DNA of 64,000 bases from SAR116 cluster bacterium AG-390-L20. GTDB taxonomy: Bacteria > Pseudomonadota > Alphaproteobacteria > Puniceispirillales > Marisalimonadaceae. The notes beneath the pieces were generated by a model. That model had not been told where the DNA came from. It ran no database searches and saw only the letters and a program-made list of their open reading frames with translations. The stretch spans positions 160,210-224,209 of the forward strand of contig QCHB01000002.1 in NCBI GenBank assembly GCA_003278095.1, in the 5' to 3' direction. The stretch's first letter is position 1. The number at the start of each line of letters is the position of its first letter. The position numbers and the translations under genes were made by a program. Of this stretch, positions 28,110 to 36,831 are shown in pieces.

Positions 28110-29813
28110 GTGATTAAAAATTTACTAGAGATTTATAATCTCAATATAAGATTTATGTCAGATCAAGAAACAGTAAATGCAGTTCGTGATGTTTCAATTA
28201 CCCTTAGGTCTGGTGAAGTTCTAGGTGTCGTTGGTGAAAGTGGTGCTGGAAAATCTACTATTGGTAATGCAATTGTAAATTTACTAGACTTTCCTGGTGA
28301 GATTGTAAAAGGAAAAGTTATATTTGAAGGTCAAAATCTTGTGGGCATGGATGATAAAACTATGCGTACTATTCGCGGAAAAAAAATAGGAATGATATTT
28401 CAAGATCCTCAAACCTCTCTAAATCCAATAATGACCATAGGCAATCAATTAATTGAGACAATTAAATTTACAAAAGAAATTGATTATGTATCAGCTTACA
28501 ATGAAGCAATAGAACTTTTGGAGTCTGTAGATATTGATAACCCAAAACTTCGAATGAAATCTTATCCTCATCAATTTTCAGGTGGAATGCGTCAAAGAGT
28601 AGTAATAGCTTTATCTCTTGCAGGTAATCCAGATTTAATAATTGCAGATGAGCCAACAACTGCGCTTGATGTTTCAGTTCAATCACAAATCCTTGAATTA
28701 ATAAAATCACTTTGTAAGAAAAGAGATTTGGGAGTTATTATCATAACTCACGACATTGGTGTTATTGCAAATATTGCTGACAGAGTAACTGTTATGTATA
28801 ATGGGTCTATTGTTGAAACTGGTAAAGTTCGTCAAGTACTATTAAACCCTAAACATGATTATACAAAAAGTTTAATTGCAGCGGTGCCACGCAGTGATAT
28901 TAAATTGAAACGATTTGAATCAATAGACTTTATAGAAGGTAATACCCACAGAAATAAACGTATTAATCTTGATAATCATTGGTTAGGTGAAAAACTTAAT
29001 CAAAAAAAATCTGCAAAAGCAATTTCTGTTTTTGAGTTAAATAAAGAATTTATATTAAAAAAAGCTTTCTTTCTTAAAAACAGAGTTAATCTCAAAGCCG
29101 TTAACAATGTGTCCTTTGAAATTAATAAAGGTGAAAGCTTTGGTATTGTTGGCGAGTCGGGTTCAGGAAAAAGTACAATTGCACGTCTTATTGCAGGTCT
29201 TATTAAAGTAGATACTGGAAGCATCAAGATTTTTGATCAAGAAGTTGTAAACAATAAAAATAAAAAAGAAATAATTAACGCTCAACGTGACGTTCAAATG
29301 ATATTTCAAGACCCTTATTCCTCTCTTAACCCAAGAATGAGAGTGCAAGATATTATAGCTGAACCCATAAAATTTTATAAAACTGCATCAAATTATAATG
29401 AAATAAGAGAAATTGTAAGTGATCTTTTAAATCATGTTGGTATAAATGATAATGCTTTGCTAAAATATCCTAGTCAATTTTCAGGTGGGCAAAGACAGCG
29501 TATATCTATTGCGAGAGCACTCGCATCAAGACCAAAAATTTTAATTTGTGACGAGCCAACGTCATCTTTAGATGTATCTGTTCAAGCACATGTTTTAAAT
29601 CTTCTTAAAGATCTTCAAGATGAGTTAGGTCTAACGATATTGTTCATCTCTCATGATTTGCCCGTCATACGTCATATGTGCGACAGAGTTGCTGTAATGA
29701 GAAAAGGAAAAATTTGTGAAATTAATACTACTGATAGTATATTTGAAAAGCCCAAACATTCTTACACGAAAGAACTGTTAAGCCTAATACCCAAAATAGA
29801 ATCTATAAATTAG
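28110..29813 (+). CDS. Fused DppD-DppF-type ABC ATPase
   Basis: A 567-aa protein with two complete nucleotide-binding modules in one chain. The N half has Walker A GESGAGKST, signature FSGGMRQRVVIALSLA and ADEPTTALDVSVQ. The C half has GESGSGKST, FSGGQRQRISIARALA and CDEPTSSLDVSVQ. Each half ends with the oligopeptide-transporter C-terminal extension. It energises the two permeases upstream. The start is a GTG. It completes a hydrolase-SBP-permease-permease-ATPase operon with no gene missing. Confidence 0.92.
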   Translation: MIKNLLEIYNLNIRFMSDQETVNAVRDVSITLRSGEVLGVVGESGAGKSTIGNAIVNLLDFPGEIVKGKVIFEGQNLVGMDDKTMRTIRGKKIGMIFQDPQTSLNPIMTIGNQLIETIKFTKEIDYVSAYNEAIELLESVDIDNPKLRMKSYPHQFSGGMRQRVVIALSLAGNPDLIIADEPTTALDVSVQSQILELIKSLCKKRDLGVIIITHDIGVIANIADRVTVMYNGSIVETGKVRQVLLNPKHDYTKSLIAAVPRSDIKLKRFESIDFIEGNTHRNKRINLDNHWLGEKLNQKKSAKAISVFELNKEFILKKAFFLKNRVNLKAVNNVSFEINKGESFGIVGESGSGKSTIARLIAGLIKVDTGSIKIFDQEVVNNKNKKEIINAQRDVQMIFQDPYSSLNPRMRVQDIIAEPIKFYKTASNYNEIREIVSDLLNHVGINDNALLKYPSQFSGGQRQRISIARALASRPKILICDEPTSSLDVSVQAHVLNLLKDLQDELGLTILFISHDLPVIRHMCDRVAVMRKGKICEINTTDSIFEKPKHSYTKELLSLIPKIESIN

Positions 29814-29919
29814 TTTTTTGACTGATAAAAAGTAATTAAAATGATAGGTCATAACCAAAATATTAAAATCTTAATTTTATTCATTGAAAACTTAATTTAA
29901 AAATGTTTAATGTAACTAT

Positions 29920-31818
29920 ATGAGTTCTTCCGATATTAATCGTAAAATAGCAGTGATATTTGCCGCTGACGTAGTTGGCTATAGTAAACATATGGAAAAA
30001 GACGAAGATGCCACGTTGTCTAGTCTCAATGCCTGTAATAAAATTATAGAACCTCTGATAAAAAAACAAAAAGGCCGTATATTTAACACAGGAGGAGACT
30101 CTGTATTTGCTGAGTTTCCAAGTGCTGTTGCTGCCGTTAATACAGCTGTAGAGTTCCAAAAACATATTAAAGATCGTAATGAAAAAGAAACAACAGACAT
30201 TAAACTAGAATACCGTATAGGTATTAATATGGGAGATGTGATAAAGCAGGGTGATAAGAACCTGATGGGTGATGGTGTTAACATTGCAGCCAGATTAGAA
30301 GCTTTAGCACAACCAAATGGAATAACAATATCCAAGAATGTCTATGATCTTGTTACTAATAAGACGAAGTATGAGTTTAATGATCTAGGCATACAAAAGG
30401 TCAAACAAAACCAGTTTCATGCTTATGATCTTCTTTTAGATCCTTCACAAAAGAGAAAGCTTAAGACACAATCATCAAACACTAAACTAATAGCGATGAT
30501 TGGAGGAGCTGTAGCTGCCGTTTTCATAGGACTGTTCTTCTCTGGAGTGTTGGATAAAGAAACTAAATTAGACAGCAGTAAGATTGTCATACTGCCATTT
30601 AAAAGCTTAAGTGATAATAAAAAAGAAAAATTGTTAGCTCTTGGCATATCACAAGATTTAGGTTCTAAATTAACTAAATCATCTAAATCATTAAATATAT
30701 TAAATTTAAAAAAAACACCAAAGGACCTTAAAGAAGTTTCTAAATCTACAAATGCCTCTTATTTAGTTGATGGAAACATCATGCAGATTGATAATATGCT
30801 GCGGGTAAAAGTAGATCTTATAGATGGTAAGAACATATCAAATGTTTGGTCAGAGACATATGATAGAGATTTAACAGGTAAAAATATATTCAAATTACAA
30901 GATGAAATTACTAAACAAATTATAAATGAGTTGGTTGGAGCAGGGGCTGTCTTATCCAAAGATATAAATCAAAAAATTGCTTCCTCCAGTACAGATGATA
31001 TATCAATTTATGAATGTATTAACTTGGCTAGGAACTCTCAGACTGTTTTAAGTTTAAGACCTAAAGCAATTGAATGTTTAAAAGAATCTGTCAAAAAAGA
31101 TCCTAATTATGCTGATGCATGGATATGGTTGGCTGAACGAACAAGAAACTTATATGCCTCAGGGAACAAAGACAAAGTAAATGCTTTATTAGAAGATGCT
31201 ACAGAATATATTAATAAAGCTCTTATAATTGATCCAGAGTCTCCAAAAGGCTTAACAGTCAAAACAATGATTGAATTTCATAAAAAAAATTGGGAAACGA
31301 TGTTTGTGACAGCTGAAAAAGCCTTCAGTTTAAATGCTGGTGATCCAAGTGTGTTAAGTAATTTAGCGGTAAATGTTGCGTTTGGAGGCGAATGCACTTT
31401 AAATGATGTTACTTCGCCAGATGAACAAACTAAAAATATAAATAAAAAGCAATGTCAGTTTCATATAGGTTGTTGGGATATGGGTTTAAAAGCTCATGAA
31501 TTAGATACTGGTAATCTTGTTGTTATGGACAACTACATGTTGGCAGTATGTTATAACATAGTAAAAGATGGAGCAAATGCGTTAAAAATGATGAGTCCAA
31601 TGCCTCACAAAAATAGATTTTTCTATGAAATACATTCGGGAGTAGCATCACATTTTAATGACAAGTTTGATATTGCACAAGATCATTTTGATAATGTAAA
31701 AAAAGCAATAAAGGGTAATAAGCTTCAAAAAATTTATGATATTTTCAAAAAGTGGAATAATGAACGTCTAAGCTATCCTGTTTACGAAAAAGTCTTGTTA
31801 AAATATGGTTTTGAATAA
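29920..31818 (+). CDS. Class III adenylate/guanylate cyclase with TolB-like and TPR regions
   Basis: A 632-aa protein. The cyclase domain (about 8-180) has metal-binding Asp 17 (FAADVVGYS) and Asp 60 (NTGGDSVFAEF), and MGDGVNIAARLEALA. One membrane helix (about 189-210) separates it from a FlgO/TolB-like N-terminal domain (about 219-330) and TPR-like repeats (about 380-520). This architecture is common in alphaproteobacteria, and most members are uncharacterised. The base specificity (ATP or GTP) cannot be decided. A cyclic-nucleotide-binding-like protein is encoded next door. Confidence 0.85.
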   Translation: MSSSDINRKIAVIFAADVVGYSKHMEKDEDATLSSLNACNKIIEPLIKKQKGRIFNTGGDSVFAEFPSAVAAVNTAVEFQKHIKDRNEKETTDIKLEYRIGINMGDVIKQGDKNLMGDGVNIAARLEALAQPNGITISKNVYDLVTNKTKYEFNDLGIQKVKQNQFHAYDLLLDPSQKRKLKTQSSNTKLIAMIGGAVAAVFIGLFFSGVLDKETKLDSSKIVILPFKSLSDNKKEKLLALGISQDLGSKLTKSSKSLNILNLKKTPKDLKEVSKSTNASYLVDGNIMQIDNMLRVKVDLIDGKNISNVWSETYDRDLTGKNIFKLQDEITKQIINELVGAGAVLSKDINQKIASSSTDDISIYECINLARNSQTVLSLRPKAIECLKESVKKDPNYADAWIWLAERTRNLYASGNKDKVNALLEDATEYINKALIIDPESPKGLTVKTMIEFHKKNWETMFVTAEKAFSLNAGDPSVLSNLAVNVAFGGECTLNDVTSPDEQTKNINKKQCQFHIGCWDMGLKAHELDTGNLVVMDNYMLAVCYNIVKDGANALKMMSPMPHKNRFFYEIHSGVASHFNDKFDIAQDHFDNVKKAIKGNKLQKIYDIFKKWNNERLSYPVYEKVLLKYGFE

Positions 31819-32027
31819 TGGTTTAAAGCCTAGATTAACAGGTTCGGACCCTTTAGCAGTCACTATTTTCCTTGTTTTGACTATCGATGTTAATAAAGTA
31901 ATCTATAAATTAATTTATTCCTAAGTTTCTAAAATTAAAATTTTTTTATTTAGTAATTGCTTGTTAAAATTTATAGAATTGTTGATTTTATTATGAAAAC
32001 ACACACCATTTAACTCTTGAGCTAAAA
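31819..32027. other. Intergenic region with a tRNA T-arm-like stretch
   Basis: A 209-bp gap between convergent genes, very AT-rich, with no open frame of note. At 31838-31858 it contains ACAGGTTCGGACCCTTTAGC, which resembles the T arm of the tRNA-Lys at 22794 (ACAGGTTCG identical, then scattered matches). No rho-independent terminator is evident. Confidence 0.3.
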
Positions 32028-32477
32028 TCAATGTGTCATTTTCATTTTAATATGAAGTTCCTCTAATTTATTTGGTTTTTCAATTTTCTTTTTTAATTCG
32101 ACTTCTTTATTTAATTCAACCATAAACCTGCCAGTTAAGTTAAGCCAACTTCTAAAAATATGTGTTACAAATGGATCTGAATTATTAAGTATTGTCTTTA
32201 GATGTTTTTGGGGAATAACAAAAACTTCTGTTTTGGCTAAAGCATGAGCGGAAAAAAATCGATTTTTATTTTCGAAAAAAAGATTAAATACTCCCAAAGC
32301 CTCACCTTTTCCTAATTTTTCTATCTTTATATTATTTCTTTCGAGCATTATTTCTCCAGAATTTATAATATATCCATCTCCAATAATGTCACCCTGATGA
32401 AATAAAAATTCCTTCTTTTCAAAAATTCTTTGAGGAAAAATATTGTTTAATCTTCTATTTTGTATATTATTTTCCAT
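32028..32477 (-). CDS. Cyclic-nucleotide-binding-domain protein
   Basis: A 149-aa single-domain protein with the cNMP-binding beta roll: RIFEKKEFLFHQGDIIGDGYIINSGEIML, then LGKGEALGVFNLFF. The phosphate-binding cassette lacks the usual G-E-x-A and R-S/T-A residues (it reads LGVFN ... NRFFSAHAL). Binding of cAMP or cGMP is therefore doubtful. It has no DNA-binding domain. It is convergent with the cyclase gene, which suggests a signalling link without proving it. Confidence 0.7.
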   Translation of the reverse strand: MENNIQNRRLNNIFPQRIFEKKEFLFHQGDIIGDGYIINSGEIMLERNNIKIEKLGKGEALGVFNLFFENKNRFFSAHALAKTEVFVIPQKHLKTILNNSDPFVTHIFRSWLNLTGRFMVELNKEVELKKKIEKPNKLEELHIKMKMTH

Positions 32478-32811
32478 AATATTTCATTTTTATTTGTAGG
32501 ATTTATATCTACGTAACAAAAGTGCAAACATCTTATATATTTTATTGGAAAAGTCAATTTATTGTTATATTTCAATAACTTAGTATCGTTTTGAGATTAA
32601 GTCTTTTTCATGAATGTTTACTATATTTTTTTAATTTAAACAAAATCTCTAATAAATATTAGCAAAAATATTATTGGGTAAAATTTCTGCTAATTATATA
32701 TCTCTTATATTTTAAGGTAAAAAATATTGTAATTTATAATCTTCAATTAATCATTTCTTTTAACTACTTTTTCTTATACAACATGTTTATGCTATTTAAC
32801 CTTATCACATC
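32478..32811. other. 334-bp intergenic region, no gene seen
   Basis: Divergent promoter region between the cNMP-binding-like gene and the HAD-like gene. It is over 75% A+T. The only discrete sign is the palindrome CTAATAAATATTAG (32649-32662), which could be an operator for the ABC cluster. No start-to-stop frame with a ribosome-binding site was found. Confidence 0.4.
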
Positions 32812-33465
32812 ATGAAGTCTTTACTATTCGGCTCTATTGGTTCTCTGGTAGAATGTTCAGAAATTCAAAGAAAAGCTTTTAATGAAGCTTTTAAAGAGTT
32901 TGGAGTTGACTGGTATTGGAATGTAGCTAACTACATCACAATGTTACAAAAGCCAGGTGGTTTAAATCGTCTGATTAAATATTCAAAAAATGAATTAAAT
33001 TCAGATGATGTTAAACAAATATATTTATTAAAAATTAAGCATTTCAAATTATTATCGGAAAATAATTTAATGCCAAGAGACGGTGTTTTAGAAGTAATTC
33101 AATATGCTTTGAAACATAATATTAAAATTGCTTTTATTACAACCACAAATAAAGATACTCTTGATTTAGTGATTAATAATTTATCAAACTATATTGATTT
33201 TTCAAAATTTGACTTAATTACTCATGATGAGCTTGTTGCTAATAGAAAACCTGACCCAGAAATTTATAAATTTGCTTTAAAAAATCTAGGTGTAACTCAC
33301 TCGAGTTCGATAGCAATTGAGAATACTTTAGAAAGTTGTAATTCTTCAATTAATGCAAAAATACAAACTCTTCTTTACCCAGGTGAATATACTATTTATG
33401 GCGAAAATTATTTAATAAGCAGAGATATATTCAAATCCGTAAAATCATTCTTTGAAAAAGGATAA
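32812..33465 (+). CDS. HAD-superfamily protein lacking the catalytic aspartates
   Basis: A 217-aa protein with the beta-phosphoglucomutase/CbbY-like HAD fold: cap helices after residue 15, motif II as FITTTNKD, motif III Lys in ANRKPDPEIYKFA, and motif IV region SIAIENTLES. Motif I, normally DxDGTL, reads FGSIGSLVE (residues 6-14), so both the nucleophile and the acid/base Asp are missing. It therefore cannot work by the standard phosphoaspartate mechanism. It is the first gene of the sugar-type ABC operon, with its stop 10 bp before the ATPase start. Confidence 0.8.
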   Translation: MKSLLFGSIGSLVECSEIQRKAFNEAFKEFGVDWYWNVANYITMLQKPGGLNRLIKYSKNELNSDDVKQIYLLKIKHFKLLSENNLMPRDGVLEVIQYALKHNIKIAFITTTNKDTLDLVINNLSNYIDFSKFDLITHDELVANRKPDPEIYKFALKNLGVTHSSSIAIENTLESCNSSINAKIQTLLYPGEYTIYGENYLISRDIFKSVKSFFEKG

Positions 33466-33475
33466 ATGTCGTCTA

Positions 33476-34525
33476 ATGGCTGAGATTGAATTAATTAATG
33501 TGTCGAAAAGTTGGGGTGATTTCAATGCTGTAATAGATTTTAATTTAATAATTAAAGACAAAGAGTTCTTAGTGTTATTAGGTCCTTCTGGATGTGGTAA
33601 AACTACTACAATGAGAATGATAGCTGGATTAGAGGATCTAACAGATGGAATAATCAAAATTGATAATAAAATTGTAAATGAATTAGAACCTAAAGACAGG
33701 GATATTTCTATGGTATTTCAATCATACGGTTTATATCCAAATATGACTGTTTACGAAAATGTTAGATTCCCTCTAAAAATAAGAAGAGTACCTAAAGAAA
33801 ACCATAATAATTTAGTTATGGAAGCTATCAATTTAGTTGAATTAAATGATTTTTGTCATAGGAAACCGTCTGAACTATCTGGAGGACAAAAACAGAGAGT
33901 TGCATTAGCAAGAGCTTTAGTAAGAAAACCTAATGTTTTTTTAATGGATGAACCATTATCTAACCTTGATGCTAAATTGAGAGTTTCGACTAGAGGTCAG
34001 ATTAAACACCTACAAAACCAGCTTCAAATAACCACAATTTACGTTACTCATGATCAAATTGAAGCAATGACTTTAGCTGATAGGGTTGTTGTTATGAATA
34101 AGGGTATTATTCAACAAATAGGTAAACCAAAACAAATTTATGACAAGCCGATAAATACATTTGTTGCTTCGTTTATAGGTAATCCACCTATGAATTTAAT
34201 CAATGGTAATATCAAGGATAATGATTTTATTGCAAAAGATATAAAAATTGAAAATTTTAATCATAAAAATGGAAAATATAAACTTGGATTTCGTGCAGAA
34301 GATGGTAAAATAATTAAAAGTATTTCTGGAAATATTAAAGGTCCAATTTTTTCAATAGAGCTTTTAGGTGATGCGACTATGGTAACAGTGAAAATAGAAG
34401 AAAATTTTATTTCAGTAAAAATGAGTAATACTTTTAATGCATCTTTAGGAGATGTTGTTAGTATATCAATTTTGTCTTCAAAGTGTCAGATTTTTGATGA
34501 TAAAACTGGTGTTAATTTAAGTTAA
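33476..34525 (+). CDS. Carbohydrate ABC transporter ATPase, UgpC/MalK-like
   Basis: A 349-aa ATPase. Walker A is GPSGCGKTT, the Q-loop VFQSYGLYPNMTVYENV, signature ELSGGQKQRVALARAL, Walker B VFLMDEPLSNLDAKLR, and the switch His is in VTHDQIEAM. The C-terminal part carries a regulatory OB/TOBE region. The MalK/UgpC group drives CUT1-type importers of oligosaccharides, polyols or glycerol-3-phosphate. I chose ATG 33476 (MAEIELINV) because the upstream TTG lies inside the preceding gene and lacks a ribosome-binding site. Confidence 0.92.
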   Translation: MAEIELINVSKSWGDFNAVIDFNLIIKDKEFLVLLGPSGCGKTTTMRMIAGLEDLTDGIIKIDNKIVNELEPKDRDISMVFQSYGLYPNMTVYENVRFPLKIRRVPKENHNNLVMEAINLVELNDFCHRKPSELSGGQKQRVALARALVRKPNVFLMDEPLSNLDAKLRVSTRGQIKHLQNQLQITTIYVTHDQIEAMTLADRVVVMNKGIIQQIGKPKQIYDKPINTFVASFIGNPPMNLINGNIKDNDFIAKDIKIENFNHKNGKYKLGFRAEDGKIIKSISGNIKGPIFSIELLGDATMVTVKIEENFISVKMSNTFNASLGDVVSISILSSKCQIFDDKTGVNLS

Positions 34526-34538
34526 TCAAGGAGAAAAT

Positions 34539-35765
34539 ATGAGACTATTTTTAATCAAAATTTTATCTTCAATTATTTTTTTGACATCTACAAGCGCATT
34601 TGCATGTAGTATTTCTGCTAGAGTTAGTATTGTTGGAAACGAATTTCCTGCAATTCAAACGGTTGGATCGGGTGCAAAAGAATGTAAGGGAGCTAAAGTA
34701 TCAGCAAATTTAACTGCAGATCATCAAAAAATTAATGTTGCTGGTATGAGTAGTGAGCCAGCTGAATACACCTCAGCTATTGTAGCCAATACTTCAATTG
34801 TTGCATTGCTTAACGAAGACCTTATAAGGCCGTTAGACAGTTTAGTTAAAAAACATGGTAAAGGTTTGAAAAAAAATCAACTTATTACTATTGATGGTAA
34901 AATAATGGCAGTAGCATTTATGGCTAATGCACAACATCTTGTTTATAGAAAAGATATTTTAAAAAAACTAAATATTGACGTTCCTAAGACGTATGAAGAA
35001 ATGTTGTTTGCAGCAAAAAAAATCAGAGATGCTGGTCTTGTAAAAAATCCTGTTGGTGGAGCTTATAAAGCAGGCTGGAATTTAGCTCAAGAATTTAATA
35101 ATATGTTTATAGGTTATGGTGGATCACATTTTAAAGGCAACACTGCAGAACCAAATGTAAATTCTGAATCTGGTGTAAAAGCTCTTGAAATGATGAAAGC
35201 TTTGTCAGGTTATATGAATCCAGATTTTCTAACCCATGATAGTAATGCTACAAATGCCGAGTTTAGAGCTGGAAACGTTGCTATTATGAATATGTGGGGT
35301 AGTAGAGCTGCCACTTTAGTAGATGTTGATGGTGTTAGTGATGAAGTTAAAAATGGCATGGACATAGCTGGACCTATGACAGTTGGAGGAGGGAAAATTC
35401 CAGCTTCAACATTGTTTTGGGATGGTTGGACTGTAGCTAAAAAAATAAGTGACAAAGAAGCTGAAGCTACTTTCATTGCAATGACTAATGCTATTAGACC
35501 TTCAATAATGGATAATGATGACATAAGAAAGCAAGCTGTATGGTTAATTGATGGTTATAAGCCAACAGAAGCAGCTAAAGGTGTTTTTGCAGCAGCAAAA
35601 ATGAGTACTACACCTTATCCAATGTTACCATATGCAGGTTTAATGCATTCAGCAATTGGAAAAGAAATATCTGATTTTATGCAAGGTAAAGAAACAGCAA
35701 AAAAGACTTTGTCTGACATAGAAGATGCTTACAGAGCTTCTGCAAAAGAAAAAGGGTTTTTATAA
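34539..35765 (+). CDS. Carbohydrate ABC transporter substrate-binding protein
   Basis: A 408-aa periplasmic family 1-type binding protein. It has a signal peptide ending near TSAFA, and AEYTSAIVANTSIVALLNED. PKTYEEMLFAAKKIRDAG and AFMANAQHLVYRKDILKKLNID are typical of sugar-binding members. Position between the ATPase and two CUT1-type permeases supports import of a small polar carbon compound. It has AAGGAG 7 bp before the ATG. Confidence 0.9.
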   Translation: MRLFLIKILSSIIFLTSTSAFACSISARVSIVGNEFPAIQTVGSGAKECKGAKVSANLTADHQKINVAGMSSEPAEYTSAIVANTSIVALLNEDLIRPLDSLVKKHGKGLKKNQLITIDGKIMAVAFMANAQHLVYRKDILKKLNIDVPKTYEEMLFAAKKIRDAGLVKNPVGGAYKAGWNLAQEFNNMFIGYGGSHFKGNTAEPNVNSESGVKALEMMKALSGYMNPDFLTHDSNATNAEFRAGNVAIMNMWGSRAATLVDVDGVSDEVKNGMDIAGPMTVGGGKIPASTLFWDGWTVAKKISDKEAEATFIAMTNAIRPSIMDNDDIRKQAVWLIDGYKPTEAAKGVFAAAKMSTTPYPMLPYAGLMHSAIGKEISDFMQGKETAKKTLSDIEDAYRASAKEKGFL

Positions 35766-35772
35766 AAAGGCG

Positions 35773-35800
35773 ACTATAGAGTTTATTGCTCTCTAGTTTT
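35773..35800 (+). terminator. Attenuator hairpin between binding protein and permease genes
   Basis: ACTATAGAG (35773-35781) pairs with CTCTCTAGT (35789-35797) with one mismatch, loop TTTATTG, and is followed by TTT. It sits 8 bp after the binding-protein stop and just before the first permease ATG. It fits partial termination that lowers permease expression relative to the binding protein. Confidence 0.5.
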
Positions 35801-35805
35801 AAAAG

Positions 35806-36831
35806 ATGAAACACAAAACTTTCTTTTGGTTTATACTTCCAACATTCTTGGCAATGTTTTTCTTTATAACATTGCCAATTATTTCTGTTACAATTCAATC
35901 TTTGCACACCCCTCATGAAAATGTTCTAGTAACTGTAGAAAACTGCGATCCTTTTGGTTGTAAAAAGGCTACATCTATAAATCATGAGGCCACTCAAAAT
36001 TTAAAAAAAAATAACCCGTTAGGGAAATATGTTGGTTTAGATATCTATTTTGATAGGGGGCATTTAGCAATTGAACAGGTCAAAAATTTATGGTCAAAGA
36101 CAAATAATTTTTTTGAATTTTTAAAATTAACTGCTGATTTACCATTTTATAAAGCCTTATTTTTTACTTTGACTTTCACATTCACAGTTACACCAATAAT
36201 GCTTGTTCTCGGACTATTAATTGCCTTAGGAGTGAATTCATTTAATCAAAAATTAAAAGGACTAATTATTTTCTTTTCTCTTCTACCAATGATAGTTACG
36301 CCATTAATAGGTTCGATAATATTATTTTGGATGATAGATAGTAGAGGAATTGTAGGAAACTTTTTACAAATATTATTTGAAGACCCAGGTTTGTCTCTTA
36401 AAGCATCTACATTCTTAACTTGGATAATGTTAATAGTTTACGGGGTATGGCATGCAATTCCTTTTTCATTCATTGTTTTTTATGCAGGATTACAGACCCT
36501 TCCAAAAGATCAAATAGAATCAGCACAAATTGATGGTGCAAATACTTTCCAACAAACCATACACATAATAATACCGCACATAATGCCACTAATTACGTTT
36601 GTAACATTAATGCAGCTAATGGATAATTTCAGAGTATTTGAACCAATTGTAGGGTTTAATGCAGAAGCTCACGCAACCTCATTGAGTTGGATTATTTTTA
36701 ATGATCTAGGAGGTGAAACAAGACAGTTATCTGCTGCAGCAACATCTTCTATACTAACTATTTTTGGTATTATAATCTTACTTTTACCTGTTTTAATAAA
36801 AACATGGAAAGAATTTGAGTTTAAAAAATGA
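35806..36831 (+). CDS. Carbohydrate ABC permease, first subunit
   Basis: A 341-aa CUT1-type (MalF/UgpA-like) inner-membrane permease. The first helix is followed by a long periplasmic segment (about 35-105, including CDPFGCKKATS). Five more helices follow, with the EAA loop ESAQIDGANTFQQTIHIIIPHIMP near 230-255. Its stop overlaps the next permease start by 4 bp. Confidence 0.9.
   Translation: MKHKTFFWFILPTFLAMFFFITLPIISVTIQSLHTPHENVLVTVENCDPFGCKKATSINHEATQNLKKNNPLGKYVGLDIYFDRGHLAIEQVKNLWSKTNNFFEFLKLTADLPFYKALFFTLTFTFTVTPIMLVLGLLIALGVNSFNQKLKGLIIFFSLLPMIVTPLIGSIILFWMIDSRGIVGNFLQILFEDPGLSLKASTFLTWIMLIVYGVWHAIPFSFIVFYAGLQTLPKDQIESAQIDGANTFQQTIHIIIPHIMPLITFVTLMQLMDNFRVFEPIVGFNAEAHATSLSWIIFNDLGGETRQLSAAATSSILTIFGIIILLLPVLIKTWKEFEFKK

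Noticed and set aside
23646..29813. Nickel or heme importer instead of peptide-type importer
   Set aside because: The family 5 binding protein shows no metal-site His cluster, and the hydrolase in the operon fits an organic substrate better; still, the exact cargo is unknown.
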